This document shows positions 8,058 to 15,914 of a stretch of 64,000 bases of DNA, piece after piece. Each line of letters begins with the position of its first letter. Within the stretch, counting starts at the first letter, position 1. Position numbers and translations under genes: made by a program. Origin of the DNA: an uncultured Bacteroidales bacterium (GTDB lineage: Bacteria; Bacteroidota; Bacteroidia; Bacteroidales; Bacteroidaceae). Below the pieces are notes generated by a model. It made no database searches. It saw only the letters and a program-made list of their open reading frames with translations, and was not told the DNA's origin. Location: the NCBI GenBank assembly GCA_902800925.1, contig CADCGD010000001.1, positions 62,001 through 126,000 of the forward strand, written 5' to 3'.

Positions 8058-9893
8058 ATGCTAAAACAGTTTTTCTCCGTCATGGATCGCTACCTCAAGC
8101 CATACAGAAAATATCTGGCTTGGTCGGTAGTCATCAACTTCCTGTCACAGTGGATGAATGTGTTCTCCTTTGCTGTGCTGATACCTATATTGAACATCCT
8201 TTTCAAGATAGACCAGCAAGTTTATACTTATAAGCCATGGTCGTGGGACACGCTAGACAAGGACCTCATTATCAACAATGCTTATGCCTGGGTTCAAGAA
8301 CTGATAGCCAGTTATGGCGCATTTATGACCCTGGTGTTCATGGGGGCGGCTCTTATCATCATGACAGGTCTGAAGACGTTTGGCTACTTCGCTTCTTCTG
8401 CCATCATGATACCGTTGCGCACTGGCGTCGTTCGTGATATTCGTATCGAGGTTTATGAGAAGGTACTGCGTTTGCCGCTGAGTTTCTTCTCCGAGGAACG
8501 CAAGGGTGACATCATTGCCCGTATGTCATCGGACGTAGGAGCTGTTGAGAACTCCATCACAAGCAGTATCGATATGCTAATTCGCCAGCCCATCGCCATC
8601 ATCGTATGTTTCTCAACGATGATCTTTGTCAGTTGGCAACTCACCATCTTTGTAATCATTGTGGCTCCTCTAGCGGGCTACCTCATGGGCATTGTAGGAC
8701 GCAAGCTGAAGGCGCAGTCAACATCGGTTCAAGGCAAGTGGGGAGACATGCTTTCACAACTGGACGAGACACTTGGTGGACTGCGTATCATCAAGGCGTT
8801 CATTGCTGAGCGGAAGATGCTACAGCGCTTCGTCAACATCAACGAAGAATACCGCAACGAGGCCAGTGCTATGGCTATCCGACAGAGTGCTGCTCACCCG
8901 ATGTCGGAGTTCCTTGGCACCATTATCATTGTCGTCGTGCTGTGGTTTGGTGGCTATCTCATCCTCCACGAGTCCAACCTCATTGATGCTCCTACTTTTA
9001 TTTTCTTCATGGTCATTCTCTATAGTGTCATCAACCCGCTGAAAGAGCTCTCGCGTGCTACCTACCAAATACCTGTCGGACTGGCCTCAATGGACCGTAT
9101 CGACTTTATTCTCAAGGCCGACAACCCCATCAAGGAACCTACAGAACCACAGCCCATGCCATCGTTCGAAAAGGATATTGAGCTACGCAACGTATCGTTC
9201 AGCTATACAGAGGGCCGTCCCGTGTTGAAGAATATCAATCTGACAGTGCCCAAGGGAAAGACGATTGCACTGGTGGGACAATCGGGCTCTGGTAAGTCGA
9301 CACTGGTAGACCTTATTCCCCGTTATCATGATGTCAAAGACGGTGAAGTGCTCATCGATGGTAAGAACATCAAGTCGGTACGCATCTCTGAACTGCGTGC
9401 GCTGATTGGCAATGTCAATCAGGAGGCTATCCTCTTCAACGACACCTTCTATAATAATATCACCTTCGGTGTGGAGAATGCCACGATGGAACAGGTCATC
9501 GAGGCTGCCAAGATTGCCAACGCTCATGAGTTTATCATGGAATCGGAGCATGGCTACGACACCATGATTGGTGACCGTGGTGGTCGTCTCAGCGGTGGTC
9601 AGCGCCAGCGTGTCAGCATTGCCCGTGCCATCTTGAAGAACCCACCCATCCTCATTCTCGACGAAGCAACTTCGGCACTGGATACCGAGTCGGAGCGTCT
9701 GGTACAGGAAGCTTTGGAGCGCCTGATGAAGTCGCGTACCACCATCGCCATTGCTCACCGCCTCTCTACAATCAAGAATGCCAGCGAAATCTATGTGCTC
9801 TACGAGGGTGAGATTGTAGAGCATGGCCAGCACGACGAACTCATCGCCAAAAACGGCTACTACAAGCGTCTGTACGACATGCAGCAGCTATAA
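8058..9893 (+). CDS. MsbA-like ABC exporter (fused membrane and ATPase domains)
   Basis: 611 residues. A six-helix type IV exporter domain spans about 1-340. The nucleotide-binding domain (about 370-605) has Walker A GQSGSGKST, signature LSGGQRQR, Walker B ILILDEATSALD and the H-loop AIAHRLST. This is the layout of MsbA, the lipid A-core flippase, and of other lipid or polysaccharide exporters. Its place at the head of a surface-glycan region, near an LpxL-type acyltransferase and several head-group transferases, supports lipid or lipid-linked glycan export. It has its own promoter, and the next gene follows after 18 bases. Confidence 0.9.
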   Translation: MLKQFFSVMDRYLKPYRKYLAWSVVINFLSQWMNVFSFAVLIPILNILFKIDQQVYTYKPWSWDTLDKDLIINNAYAWVQELIASYGAFMTLVFMGAALIIMTGLKTFGYFASSAIMIPLRTGVVRDIRIEVYEKVLRLPLSFFSEERKGDIIARMSSDVGAVENSITSSIDMLIRQPIAIIVCFSTMIFVSWQLTIFVIIVAPLAGYLMGIVGRKLKAQSTSVQGKWGDMLSQLDETLGGLRIIKAFIAERKMLQRFVNINEEYRNEASAMAIRQSAAHPMSEFLGTIIIVVVLWFGGYLILHESNLIDAPTFIFFMVILYSVINPLKELSRATYQIPVGLASMDRIDFILKADNPIKEPTEPQPMPSFEKDIELRNVSFSYTEGRPVLKNINLTVPKGKTIALVGQSGSGKSTLVDLIPRYHDVKDGEVLIDGKNIKSVRISELRALIGNVNQEAILFNDTFYNNITFGVENATMEQVIEAAKIANAHEFIMESEHGYDTMIGDRGGRLSGGQRQRVSIARAILKNPPILILDEATSALDTESERLVQEALERLMKSRTTIAIAHRLSTIKNASEIYVLYEGEIVEHGQHDELIAKNGYYKRLYDMQQL

Positions 9894-9911
9894 ATCCTCA
9901 AAGTTCCTATA

Positions 9912-10322
9912 ATGAAAGTACAAGACTGCAAGATTATCGAACTTCCAAAGATTGTTGATGTGCGAGGCAATCTTTCTATCATCGAACAATTCAAACAGAT
10001 ACCTTTTGATATCAAGAGGGTACACTGGATATACGACGTACCCGGAGGTATAGAGCGAGGCGGTCATGCTTTCAAGGAGAACGAAGAGTTTATCGTGGCG
10101 TTGTCAGGTAGTTTTGACGTAGAGGTAGACGATGGAGAGGACAAGCGGACTTTCCAGCTGAGCCGTTCGTATTACGGACTGTTTATCCCTAAAGGTATCT
10201 GGAGGGCGATGAACAACTTCTCCACCAACTCCTTGGCACTCGTGCTCTCGTCGACGGATTACGATGAGAACGATTATATGTATGAATATCAAACATTCAC
10301 CAACTGGAGGAAGGGCAAGTAA
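9912..10322 (+). CDS. Sugar 3,4-ketoisomerase (FdtA/QdtA, WxcM-like cupin)
   Basis: 136 residues, full length for the FdtA/QdtA family, which converts dTDP-4-keto-6-deoxyglucose to the 3-keto isomer. Visible: DVRGNLSIIEQ near the start, then RGGHAFKENEEFIVALSGSF; in characterised members this stretch reads RGxHAHK, so here the second His is Phe. The cupin barrel then runs to the LSSTDYDENDY end. It sits directly before a second, broken copy and an FdtB-type aminotransferase, an arrangement used to make dTDP-3-amino-3,6-dideoxyhexoses. Because its HAHK motif is altered, whether this copy is the active one is uncertain. Confidence 0.87.
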   Translation: MKVQDCKIIELPKIVDVRGNLSIIEQFKQIPFDIKRVHWIYDVPGGIERGGHAFKENEEFIVALSGSFDVEVDDGEDKRTFQLSRSYYGLFIPKGIWRAMNNFSTNSLALVLSSTDYDENDYMYEYQTFTNWRKGK

Positions 10323-10324
10323 CC

Positions 10325-10738
10325 ATGGCAAGTGTCTTCGACTGCTCACTGTATGAGCTGAACAAATATCATTACCCAGAGGGCAATCTGACGTATGTGT
10401 ATCAGAATATCCACGTGCCCTTCCCCATCAATAGGGTGTTTTATTCTTATGATATTCCCAGTGGAGAGGATCGTGGTGCCCACGCCCACAAATAGTGCCA
10501 CCAGTTGATAGTAGCCGCCTCTGGCGCTTTTGAAGTGGTGCTGGATGATGGCACCAACAAGAGAACAGTAACACTGAACCGTCCTTTCTGGGGACTACAC
10601 GTGCCCCCTGGCATCTGGGCATCAGAGCAAGGCTTCTCGTCGGGTAGCATCTGTCTGGTGTTAGCGAGTCACGGGTATGACTATATCCGAACCTACGAAG
10701 AGTATCTGGAATTTATCAAATCGCAGGACAATGGTTAA
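10325..10738 (+). pseudogene. Second FdtA/QdtA-type ketoisomerase, interrupted by an in-frame TAG
   Basis: From the ATG at 10325 the frame encodes a complete FdtA-like protein of 137 codons, except for an amber codon at 10493-10495. The stop falls immediately after the key motif RGAHAHK and before CHQLIVAASGAFEV. Reading is otherwise uninterrupted to the TAA at 10736-10738, with typical cupin features (WGLHVPPGIWA, LVLASHGYDY). This copy keeps the canonical HAHK, unlike the intact gene before it. The stop differs by one base from Glu, Lys or Gln codons, so a recent nonsense mutation or a sequencing error fits best. The end overlaps the aminotransferase start by 8 bases. Confidence 0.85.
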
Positions 10739-11831
10739 GCTACTCGACTTGCAAAAGATAACGATGACGCACGCCGAGGAATACAAAGCTGCCGTTAATC
10801 GTGTAATAGAATCCGGTTGGTTCTTGCAGGGTAAGGAGGATCAGCAGTTTGAAGCAGACTATGCGAAGTATATCGGTACCAGTGAATGTATCACCGTCGC
10901 CAATGGCCTTGATGCCCTGAGGCTGATTATTCGTGGCTATAAGGAGCTGGGCATCTTTCATGACGGTGACGAAATCATAGTGCCCGCTAATACATACATC
11001 GCTACCATACTGGCTATTACCGATAATCATCTGGTCCCTGTATTAGTGGAACCCACATGGGAGCATCTGGAGATTGATATCAACAAAATAGAAGAAGCCA
11101 TCACGCCCAAAACACGTGGCATCATGATTGTACACCTTTATGGCCGTATAGCTTATAACGACTTGTTGGGTGAGATATGCCAAAAGCACGGACTGAAATT
11201 GATGGAAGACTGTGCACAGAGTCATGGGTGTCAATGGAAAGGCGGAAAGACTGGCGCCCTCGGTGATGCTGCTGCTCACAGTTTCTATCCAGGAAAGAAC
11301 CTTGGCACGCTGGGTGATGCGGGTGCGGTGACTACTGATGACAAGGAATTGGCTGCTGTAATCCGAGCCTTGGCCAACTATGGCAGTCAGAAGAAGTATG
11401 TGTTCCGCTATGTAGGCATGAACAGTCGCATGTCGGAGATAGACGCTGCCGTACTTGATGTCAAGCTCAAGTATCTGGATGAGGACAATTGTCGGCGTCA
11501 GCAATTAGCTGCCTACTATTACAAGGCGATCGATAACCCTCTGATCACACTGCCTCAGCAGCTCAATGACGAGAATAACGTTTATCACCAGTTCCCCATC
11601 TTCTGTGAGCGAAGAGACAAACTACAGGCATTCCTCACTGAACATGGCATACAGACGCTGATACATTATCCCATTCCTCCTCATCAGCAGGAGTGTTATA
11701 AGCAGTGGAACAATCGTTCGTATCCTATCACCGAGAAAATACACCAACAGGAGCTGTCCATCCCCATGAATCAGGTGATTACGGAGGAGGAAGCTCAGGA
11801 GGTGGTGAAATGGCTTAACGCATTCTTATAA
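10731..11831 (+). CDS. DegT/DnrJ/EryC1/StrS-family sugar aminotransferase (FdtB/QdtB type)
   Basis: 366 residues from the ATG at 10731, chosen because MVKLLDLQK matches the usual N-terminus and it overlaps the ketoisomerase stop (ATGGTTAA); a longer frame to 10677 is open but lies inside that gene. PLP-dependent fold: ANGLDALRL, DEIIVPANTYIAT, EDCAQSHGC, and the Schiff-base lysine in SFYPGKNLG (about residue 188). Together with the ketoisomerases it would make a dTDP-3-amino-3,6-dideoxyhexose for a surface glycan. The last 6 bases (TTATAA, 11826-11831) also contain the stop of the convergent licD gene, so two stop codons share a palindrome. Confidence 0.93.
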   Translation: MVKLLDLQKITMTHAEEYKAAVNRVIESGWFLQGKEDQQFEADYAKYIGTSECITVANGLDALRLIIRGYKELGIFHDGDEIIVPANTYIATILAITDNHLVPVLVEPTWEHLEIDINKIEEAITPKTRGIMIVHLYGRIAYNDLLGEICQKHGLKLMEDCAQSHGCQWKGGKTGALGDAAAHSFYPGKNLGTLGDAGAVTTDDKELAAVIRALANYGSQKKYVFRYVGMNSRMSEIDAAVLDVKLKYLDEDNCRRQQLAAYYYKAIDNPLITLPQQLNDENNVYHQFPIFCERRDKLQAFLTEHGIQTLIHYPIPPHQQECYKQWNNRSYPITEKIHQQELSIPMNQVITEEEAQEVVKWLNAFL

Positions 11832-12878
11832 TAATGAGGTGCACAAACTGCAAATAAGGGCAATTACCGCGATAGCAGATACCACTGCTAAAGTAATAGT
11901 CCACTTTTTGTAAAAGCGCTTTTGTTTTTTGAGTCTTGCCGTTTTCTTTTCAAAGAAAGCTATGGTAGACTCCTCTTCGGCAGAATTGGTGGGCTCCTCA
12001 AAGTACTCCGTATAGGGACGATAGCAGTCCATGATGAGGACGTCATGCCAACCTGTTCCTTTTACAAATTGATGCCAGTCCCCATACTGACCGCTTAATA
12101 ATGCATCATATTCCTTGGGGCCAGAGAAGGAAAAACCTTCAAAGGTATAATCTACGCAATCATCGTAAAGACTTTTAATAAAGAACTCTTTCTCTTTGGT
12201 TTCTGGAAGAAGAGAGATATTGGCAATTCTCTTCTGGCCGGTTCCATTGTAGCGGGAAACGGTGGCTTCGAACTTGTCATAAGCAATCTTCTGTATCTTC
12301 TCTATCCAGGGTTCTCCATGATAGATTCTATACCAGTCCTTTAGCTCGAACAATAGTCTCAGCTGCTGTCGTAATTCTTTTCTGAAACGGGCTAATTCCT
12401 CAGCATCGTCTGGTACCTCATCTAAGATAAACACATCCAGGAAAATGCCCTGATTAAAACGGTAGTTAGCCTTACCATTTCTTGTCTCCGCTTTCAGGAT
12501 GCAAGAAGTAAGAGAATTCCTTAACTGGCCATGTCTGCGTAAGCTACCTGGATCTGTCTCGTTGGTTTGCCAGAAATATGGTTCCTTGAAAGCTGTTGGT
12601 GCTATAGCGCAGAGCTTCTCATACTCAGAACGAGACATAATCATGTCTGCATCATCATCCCAAGGGATAAAACCATTGTGCCTTACTGCTCCGAGGAGTG
12701 TCCCGCTGTCCAGAAAGTAAGTAATACCATGTTCTTTACAGACTCTGTCAAATTCAACCATCAGGTCAAGGATCACGGCCCAATGCTGCTTAGACTGACG
12801 CGTAACATAATGACCACATAACTCCTCTGGTTCGAAGAAAGAGTCGTCTAAAGAGATCTTGATAGGTAGCTTCTGCAT
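11826..12878 (-). CDS. LicD-family phosphotransferase, C-terminal membrane anchor
   Basis: 350 residues from ATG at 12878 (MQKLPIKISLDD); the frame stays open upstream to 13046 but that part overlaps glf and is not protein-like. LicD core: YFLDSGTLLGAVRHNGFIPWDDDADM (residues split here only in reading), the nucleotidyl/phosphotransfer motif with three consecutive Asp, then FLDVFILDEVP. LicD proteins transfer phosphocholine or similar groups onto surface sugars. A single hydrophobic helix ends the protein (WTITLAVVSAIAVIALICSL), so it is probably tail-anchored in the inner membrane. It has its own promoter (12901-12908) and is divergent from glf. Confidence 0.88.
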   Translation of the reverse strand: MQKLPIKISLDDSFFEPEELCGHYVTRQSKQHWAVILDLMVEFDRVCKEHGITYFLDSGTLLGAVRHNGFIPWDDDADMIMSRSEYEKLCAIAPTAFKEPYFWQTNETDPGSLRRHGQLRNSLTSCILKAETRNGKANYRFNQGIFLDVFILDEVPDDAEELARFRKELRQQLRLLFELKDWYRIYHGEPWIEKIQKIAYDKFEATVSRYNGTGQKRIANISLLPETKEKEFFIKSLYDDCVDYTFEGFSFSGPKEYDALLSGQYGDWHQFVKGTGWHDVLIMDCYRPYTEYFEEPTNSAEEESTIAFFEKKTARLKKQKRFYKKWTITLAVVSAIAVIALICSLCTSLL

Positions 12879-12900
12879 GAAAGTATCTGTTTTAAGAATG

Positions 12901-12908
12901 CAAAGATA
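12901..12908 (-). promoter_or_regulatory. -7 promoter element (TATCTTTG) for licD
   Basis: The minus strand reads TATCTTTG 22 bases upstream of the start codon at 12878, matching TAnnTTTG. Confidence 0.65.
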
Positions 12909-12970
12909 ATGAATTGGGAGGAAATTATGAAAATAAAAGTTGAAAATTTTGATATATAAAATATAATTAG

Positions 12971-12978
12971 TAATTTTG
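12971..12978 (+). promoter_or_regulatory. -7 promoter element (TAATTTTG) for glf
   Basis: TAATTTTG 13 bases before the glf start codon. The leader would be very short. Confidence 0.6.
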
Positions 12979-12991
12979 TAGGCAAATATAG

Positions 12992-14134
12992 ATGCCAGTG
13001 AAATATGATTTTCTAATAGTAGGAGCGGGGCTCTTCGGTGCCACATTCGCGTGGCGAGCTCGTCAGGCAGGAAAGACGTGCCTGGTGATAGACCGTCGTA
13101 AGCATAAGGGTGGAAATATCTATTGTGAGGAAGTGGAAGGAATCAATGTCCATCGCTATGGTGCACACATCTTCCACACCAACAATGAGGAGTTATGGCG
13201 TTTCGTCAATTCACTCGTTCCTTTCAACAGATATACCAATAGTCCTGTTGCCAACTATCAGGGTAAGTTATATAACCTGCCTTTCAATATGAATACGTTC
13301 TACCAGATGTGGGGCGTACATACTCCGGCAGAAGCCACAGCCAAGCTGGAAGAACAGCGTGAGGAAGCTCGTCGTATATTGAAGGAGCAAGGAGTCTCAG
13401 AGCCACGTAATCTGGAAGAGCAGGCTTTGTTGCTGATAGGACGTGACATCTATGAACGACTCATCAAGGGGTATACCGAGAAGCAGTGGGGACGTCCATG
13501 CTCGGAACTACCAGCCTTCATCATACGCCGTCTGCCTGTACGCATGGTATTCGACAACAACTACTTTAACGACCGTTTCCAAGGTATACCTATTGGCGGA
13601 TACAACAAACTCATTGACACACTGCTGGAGGGCTGTGAAGTCAGGCTAGGTGTGGACTATCTGGAGAATCGAGAAGCTTGGAACGAACAGGCTGAGCAGG
13701 TTGTATATACTGGTGAGATAGACCGTTACTTCGACTATCGTCTGGGACATCTGGAGTGGCGTACGGTACGTTTCGAGACAGAGACGATGCCTACATCCAA
13801 CTATCAGGGCAACGCAGTAGTCAACTATACAGAGCGCGAGATACCTTATACCCGTATCATCGAGCATAAGCACTTTGAAAGCTTTGGCGCTGATGTAGAC
13901 AAGAATCCGAAAACCGTCATCTCTCGTGAGTATTCTACCGAGTGGCATTTGGGCATGGAGCCTTATTATCCCGTTAATGACGAGAAGAACAACACATTAT
14001 ATCATCAATATGTAGAATTGGCTCATTCAGAAAAGAATGTCCTCTTCGGTGGGCGTCTTGCTGAATATAAGTACTACGATATGGCTCCCGTGATAGAGAG
14101 AGCTTTAGCTATTGCCGATAACGTTATCAAATAA
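12992..14134 (+). CDS. glf: UDP-galactopyranose mutase
   Basis: 380 residues, normal length. Flavoenzyme interconverting UDP-galactopyranose and UDP-galactofuranose, the donor of galactofuranose for surface polysaccharides. The Rossmann FAD motif is VGAGLFGATFA near the N-terminus. Typical family blocks follow: GGNIYCEEVEGI, HRYGAHIFHTNNEE, LYNLPFNMNTF, GYTEKQWG, RLPVRMVFDNNYF, and the C-terminal FGGRLAEYKYYDM. A phosphoethanolamine transferase gene follows after 14 bases, then a dual glycosyltransferase, likely one transcript from the promoter at 12971. Confidence 0.96.
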   Translation: MPVKYDFLIVGAGLFGATFAWRARQAGKTCLVIDRRKHKGGNIYCEEVEGINVHRYGAHIFHTNNEELWRFVNSLVPFNRYTNSPVANYQGKLYNLPFNMNTFYQMWGVHTPAEATAKLEEQREEARRILKEQGVSEPRNLEEQALLLIGRDIYERLIKGYTEKQWGRPCSELPAFIIRRLPVRMVFDNNYFNDRFQGIPIGGYNKLIDTLLEGCEVRLGVDYLENREAWNEQAEQVVYTGEIDRYFDYRLGHLEWRTVRFETETMPTSNYQGNAVVNYTEREIPYTRIIEHKHFESFGADVDKNPKTVISREYSTEWHLGMEPYYPVNDEKNNTLYHQYVELAHSEKNVLFGGRLAEYKYYDMAPVIERALAIADNVIK

Positions 14135-14148
14135 AGGTCTTACAAAAG

Positions 14149-15909
14149 ATGAAAGGTCTGACTCCTGATCTGTGGAATAGCCTTCAAGAGAAAGTGACTT
14201 ACCCCGTACGGCAATGCAGGTTCTTTTTCCTCTTTGCATGGCTTATGTCATGTACTGTTTGTATTGTAGCAAACATTAATGATGTAGAGTCGAATTTCTT
14301 TTTGACAGCATTGTTGTCTATTTTTGATTTATACCTTCTCTGTATTTTGTCCTGCCTGCTGAAGAAAATCAAGTTAGGATGGGTTGTTCCGCTATTGGTT
14401 GGACTGATTCTGTTTCTAGAACTGTTCATTATCATCTTCTTTAAGACCATGCTTACCCATCGTACGTTTGAGCTTGCGATGGAGACAAACACAAGAGAGA
14501 CATCGGAATTTTTGAGCGTATTCTTGTTGCAAGGAAAAATACTCATCCCTATTACGCTATTCGCAGGTATGCTCTTGCTGACCTATCTTGTGTTAAGGTA
14601 TATGTCTATTCTGCGCAGTCAAAGGAAAATTGCCATGCTTGTGTTGTTTGTGTTGGTGATATGGTCAGGAGCTAGGCAAATCAACTATTACAACAAGATA
14701 AGCCATTTCTATCATCTTAACTATATTTTCGAGTTCCACGATTGGGAGAATAGGTATTATCTTGCTACTCCATTTGGAAGATTGGCCTATGGTATAGCCT
14801 ATACCCGTGTCTTGTTCGGCAAGGAGATTGAACACTTAGAGAGAACAGTGGCAAAGACCCAGATTGACAGTTGCTCTTTCAAGTGCCCATTGATAATAAT
14901 GGTTATTGGAGAGTCTTACTGCAAGCATCATAGTCAGTTGTACAATCCTCATAGCCTTCCTACCACACCAAGGCTTATGAATAAGGCCCTTCAAGGTAAT
15001 CTGTATCCTTACACAGATGTAGTAGCACCATTCAACCGTACTGTTGAGACCTTTCGGTATATGCTGTCCACTTGGGATGATTTAAGCCAGCGGCCTTGGG
15101 CTGACCATACATTGTTGACTGCCGCATTCAAGAAAGCAGGCTATGATGTCTATTTCTTTACCAACCAGTTTGTTCCCTCACTTGACGATAGTTACGACCT
15201 ATACGGCGGGCGCATATTCAATTATGGGAAACTGTCGGAGATGCAATTTACAGGTAGAAATACCCAAACTCATCAGTATGACGAAGGACTCTTGGCGGAA
15301 ATTCCCTCGTTAGAGATACTCTCGCAGCGTCCGACACTTCTAATCTTGCACCTATTAGGACAGCATACAGATTACGAAGAGCGATATCCTGATTACTTTA
15401 AGGTCTTTAAGACAGCGGATGTAAAGAGCAAGTTTACTGATGAGGCTAGACGTACGATTATAGCAGACTATGAGAATGCAACGGTATATAACGATTTTGT
15501 CATGGATTCATTGTTCAACATGTTCAAGGACGAGGATGCCATTGCCGTGTATTTTTCCGATCATGGAGAAGATGTCTTCGAATGGCGAGACATTCATATG
15601 AGAACCGATGAAGAGAATGTTCCACAGCAAGTAGCCCATTACCAATATGAGGTGCCATTCATGTTTTACATGACAGACAGATTTATGGAACGGCATTCAG
15701 ATATTGCAGAAAAAGTTAAAAGCTATGTAGGTCGTCCGTTTATCCTTACTGATTTGCCTAACCTGATGTTTCATTTAGGTGGGATTAAGATGCAGGACTA
15801 CCATGAGGAGCGTGACTTGCTATCTGAGAAATATGACATTCACAGAAAACGTATCATCAGAATGAGCATCGATTATGATAGCCTGATGTGTAACTTTAAG
15901 ATTAACTAA
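14149..15909 (+). CDS. Phosphoethanolamine transferase-like protein (sulfatase fold)
   Basis: 586 residues: about five N-terminal membrane helices (about 20-190), then a periplasmic alkaline-phosphatase-type domain. Motifs: LIIMVIGESYCKHHSQLY (first metal ligand Glu), FNRTVETFRYMLS (position of the Thr nucleophile in EptA/CptA-type enzymes), LHLLGQHTDYEERYP and YFSDHGEDVFE (Asp-His metal ligands). It resembles enzymes that add phosphoethanolamine to lipid A or LPS core. Base composition is lower in G+C than the neighbouring glf, a mild hint of separate history. The acceptor is unknown. It is followed 5 bases later by a glycosyltransferase. Confidence 0.88.
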   Translation: MKGLTPDLWNSLQEKVTYPVRQCRFFFLFAWLMSCTVCIVANINDVESNFFLTALLSIFDLYLLCILSCLLKKIKLGWVVPLLVGLILFLELFIIIFFKTMLTHRTFELAMETNTRETSEFLSVFLLQGKILIPITLFAGMLLLTYLVLRYMSILRSQRKIAMLVLFVLVIWSGARQINYYNKISHFYHLNYIFEFHDWENRYYLATPFGRLAYGIAYTRVLFGKEIEHLERTVAKTQIDSCSFKCPLIIMVIGESYCKHHSQLYNPHSLPTTPRLMNKALQGNLYPYTDVVAPFNRTVETFRYMLSTWDDLSQRPWADHTLLTAAFKKAGYDVYFFTNQFVPSLDDSYDLYGGRIFNYGKLSEMQFTGRNTQTHQYDEGLLAEIPSLEILSQRPTLLILHLLGQHTDYEERYPDYFKVFKTADVKSKFTDEARRTIIADYENATVYNDFVMDSLFNMFKDEDAIAVYFSDHGEDVFEWRDIHMRTDEENVPQQVAHYQYEVPFMFYMTDRFMERHSDIAEKVKSYVGRPFILTDLPNLMFHLGGIKMQDYHEERDLLSEKYDIHRKRIIRMSIDYDSLMCNFKIN

Positions 15910-15914
15910 CTACT

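Noticed and set aside
10493..10495. Programmed read-through or a 21st/22nd amino acid at the TAG
   Set aside because: No downstream structure or suppressor tRNA is visible; a single-base nonsense change explains it more simply.
11826..11831. TTATAA shared by two convergent stop codons as a special site
   Set aside because: A simple consequence of compact convergent genes; no further symmetry around it.
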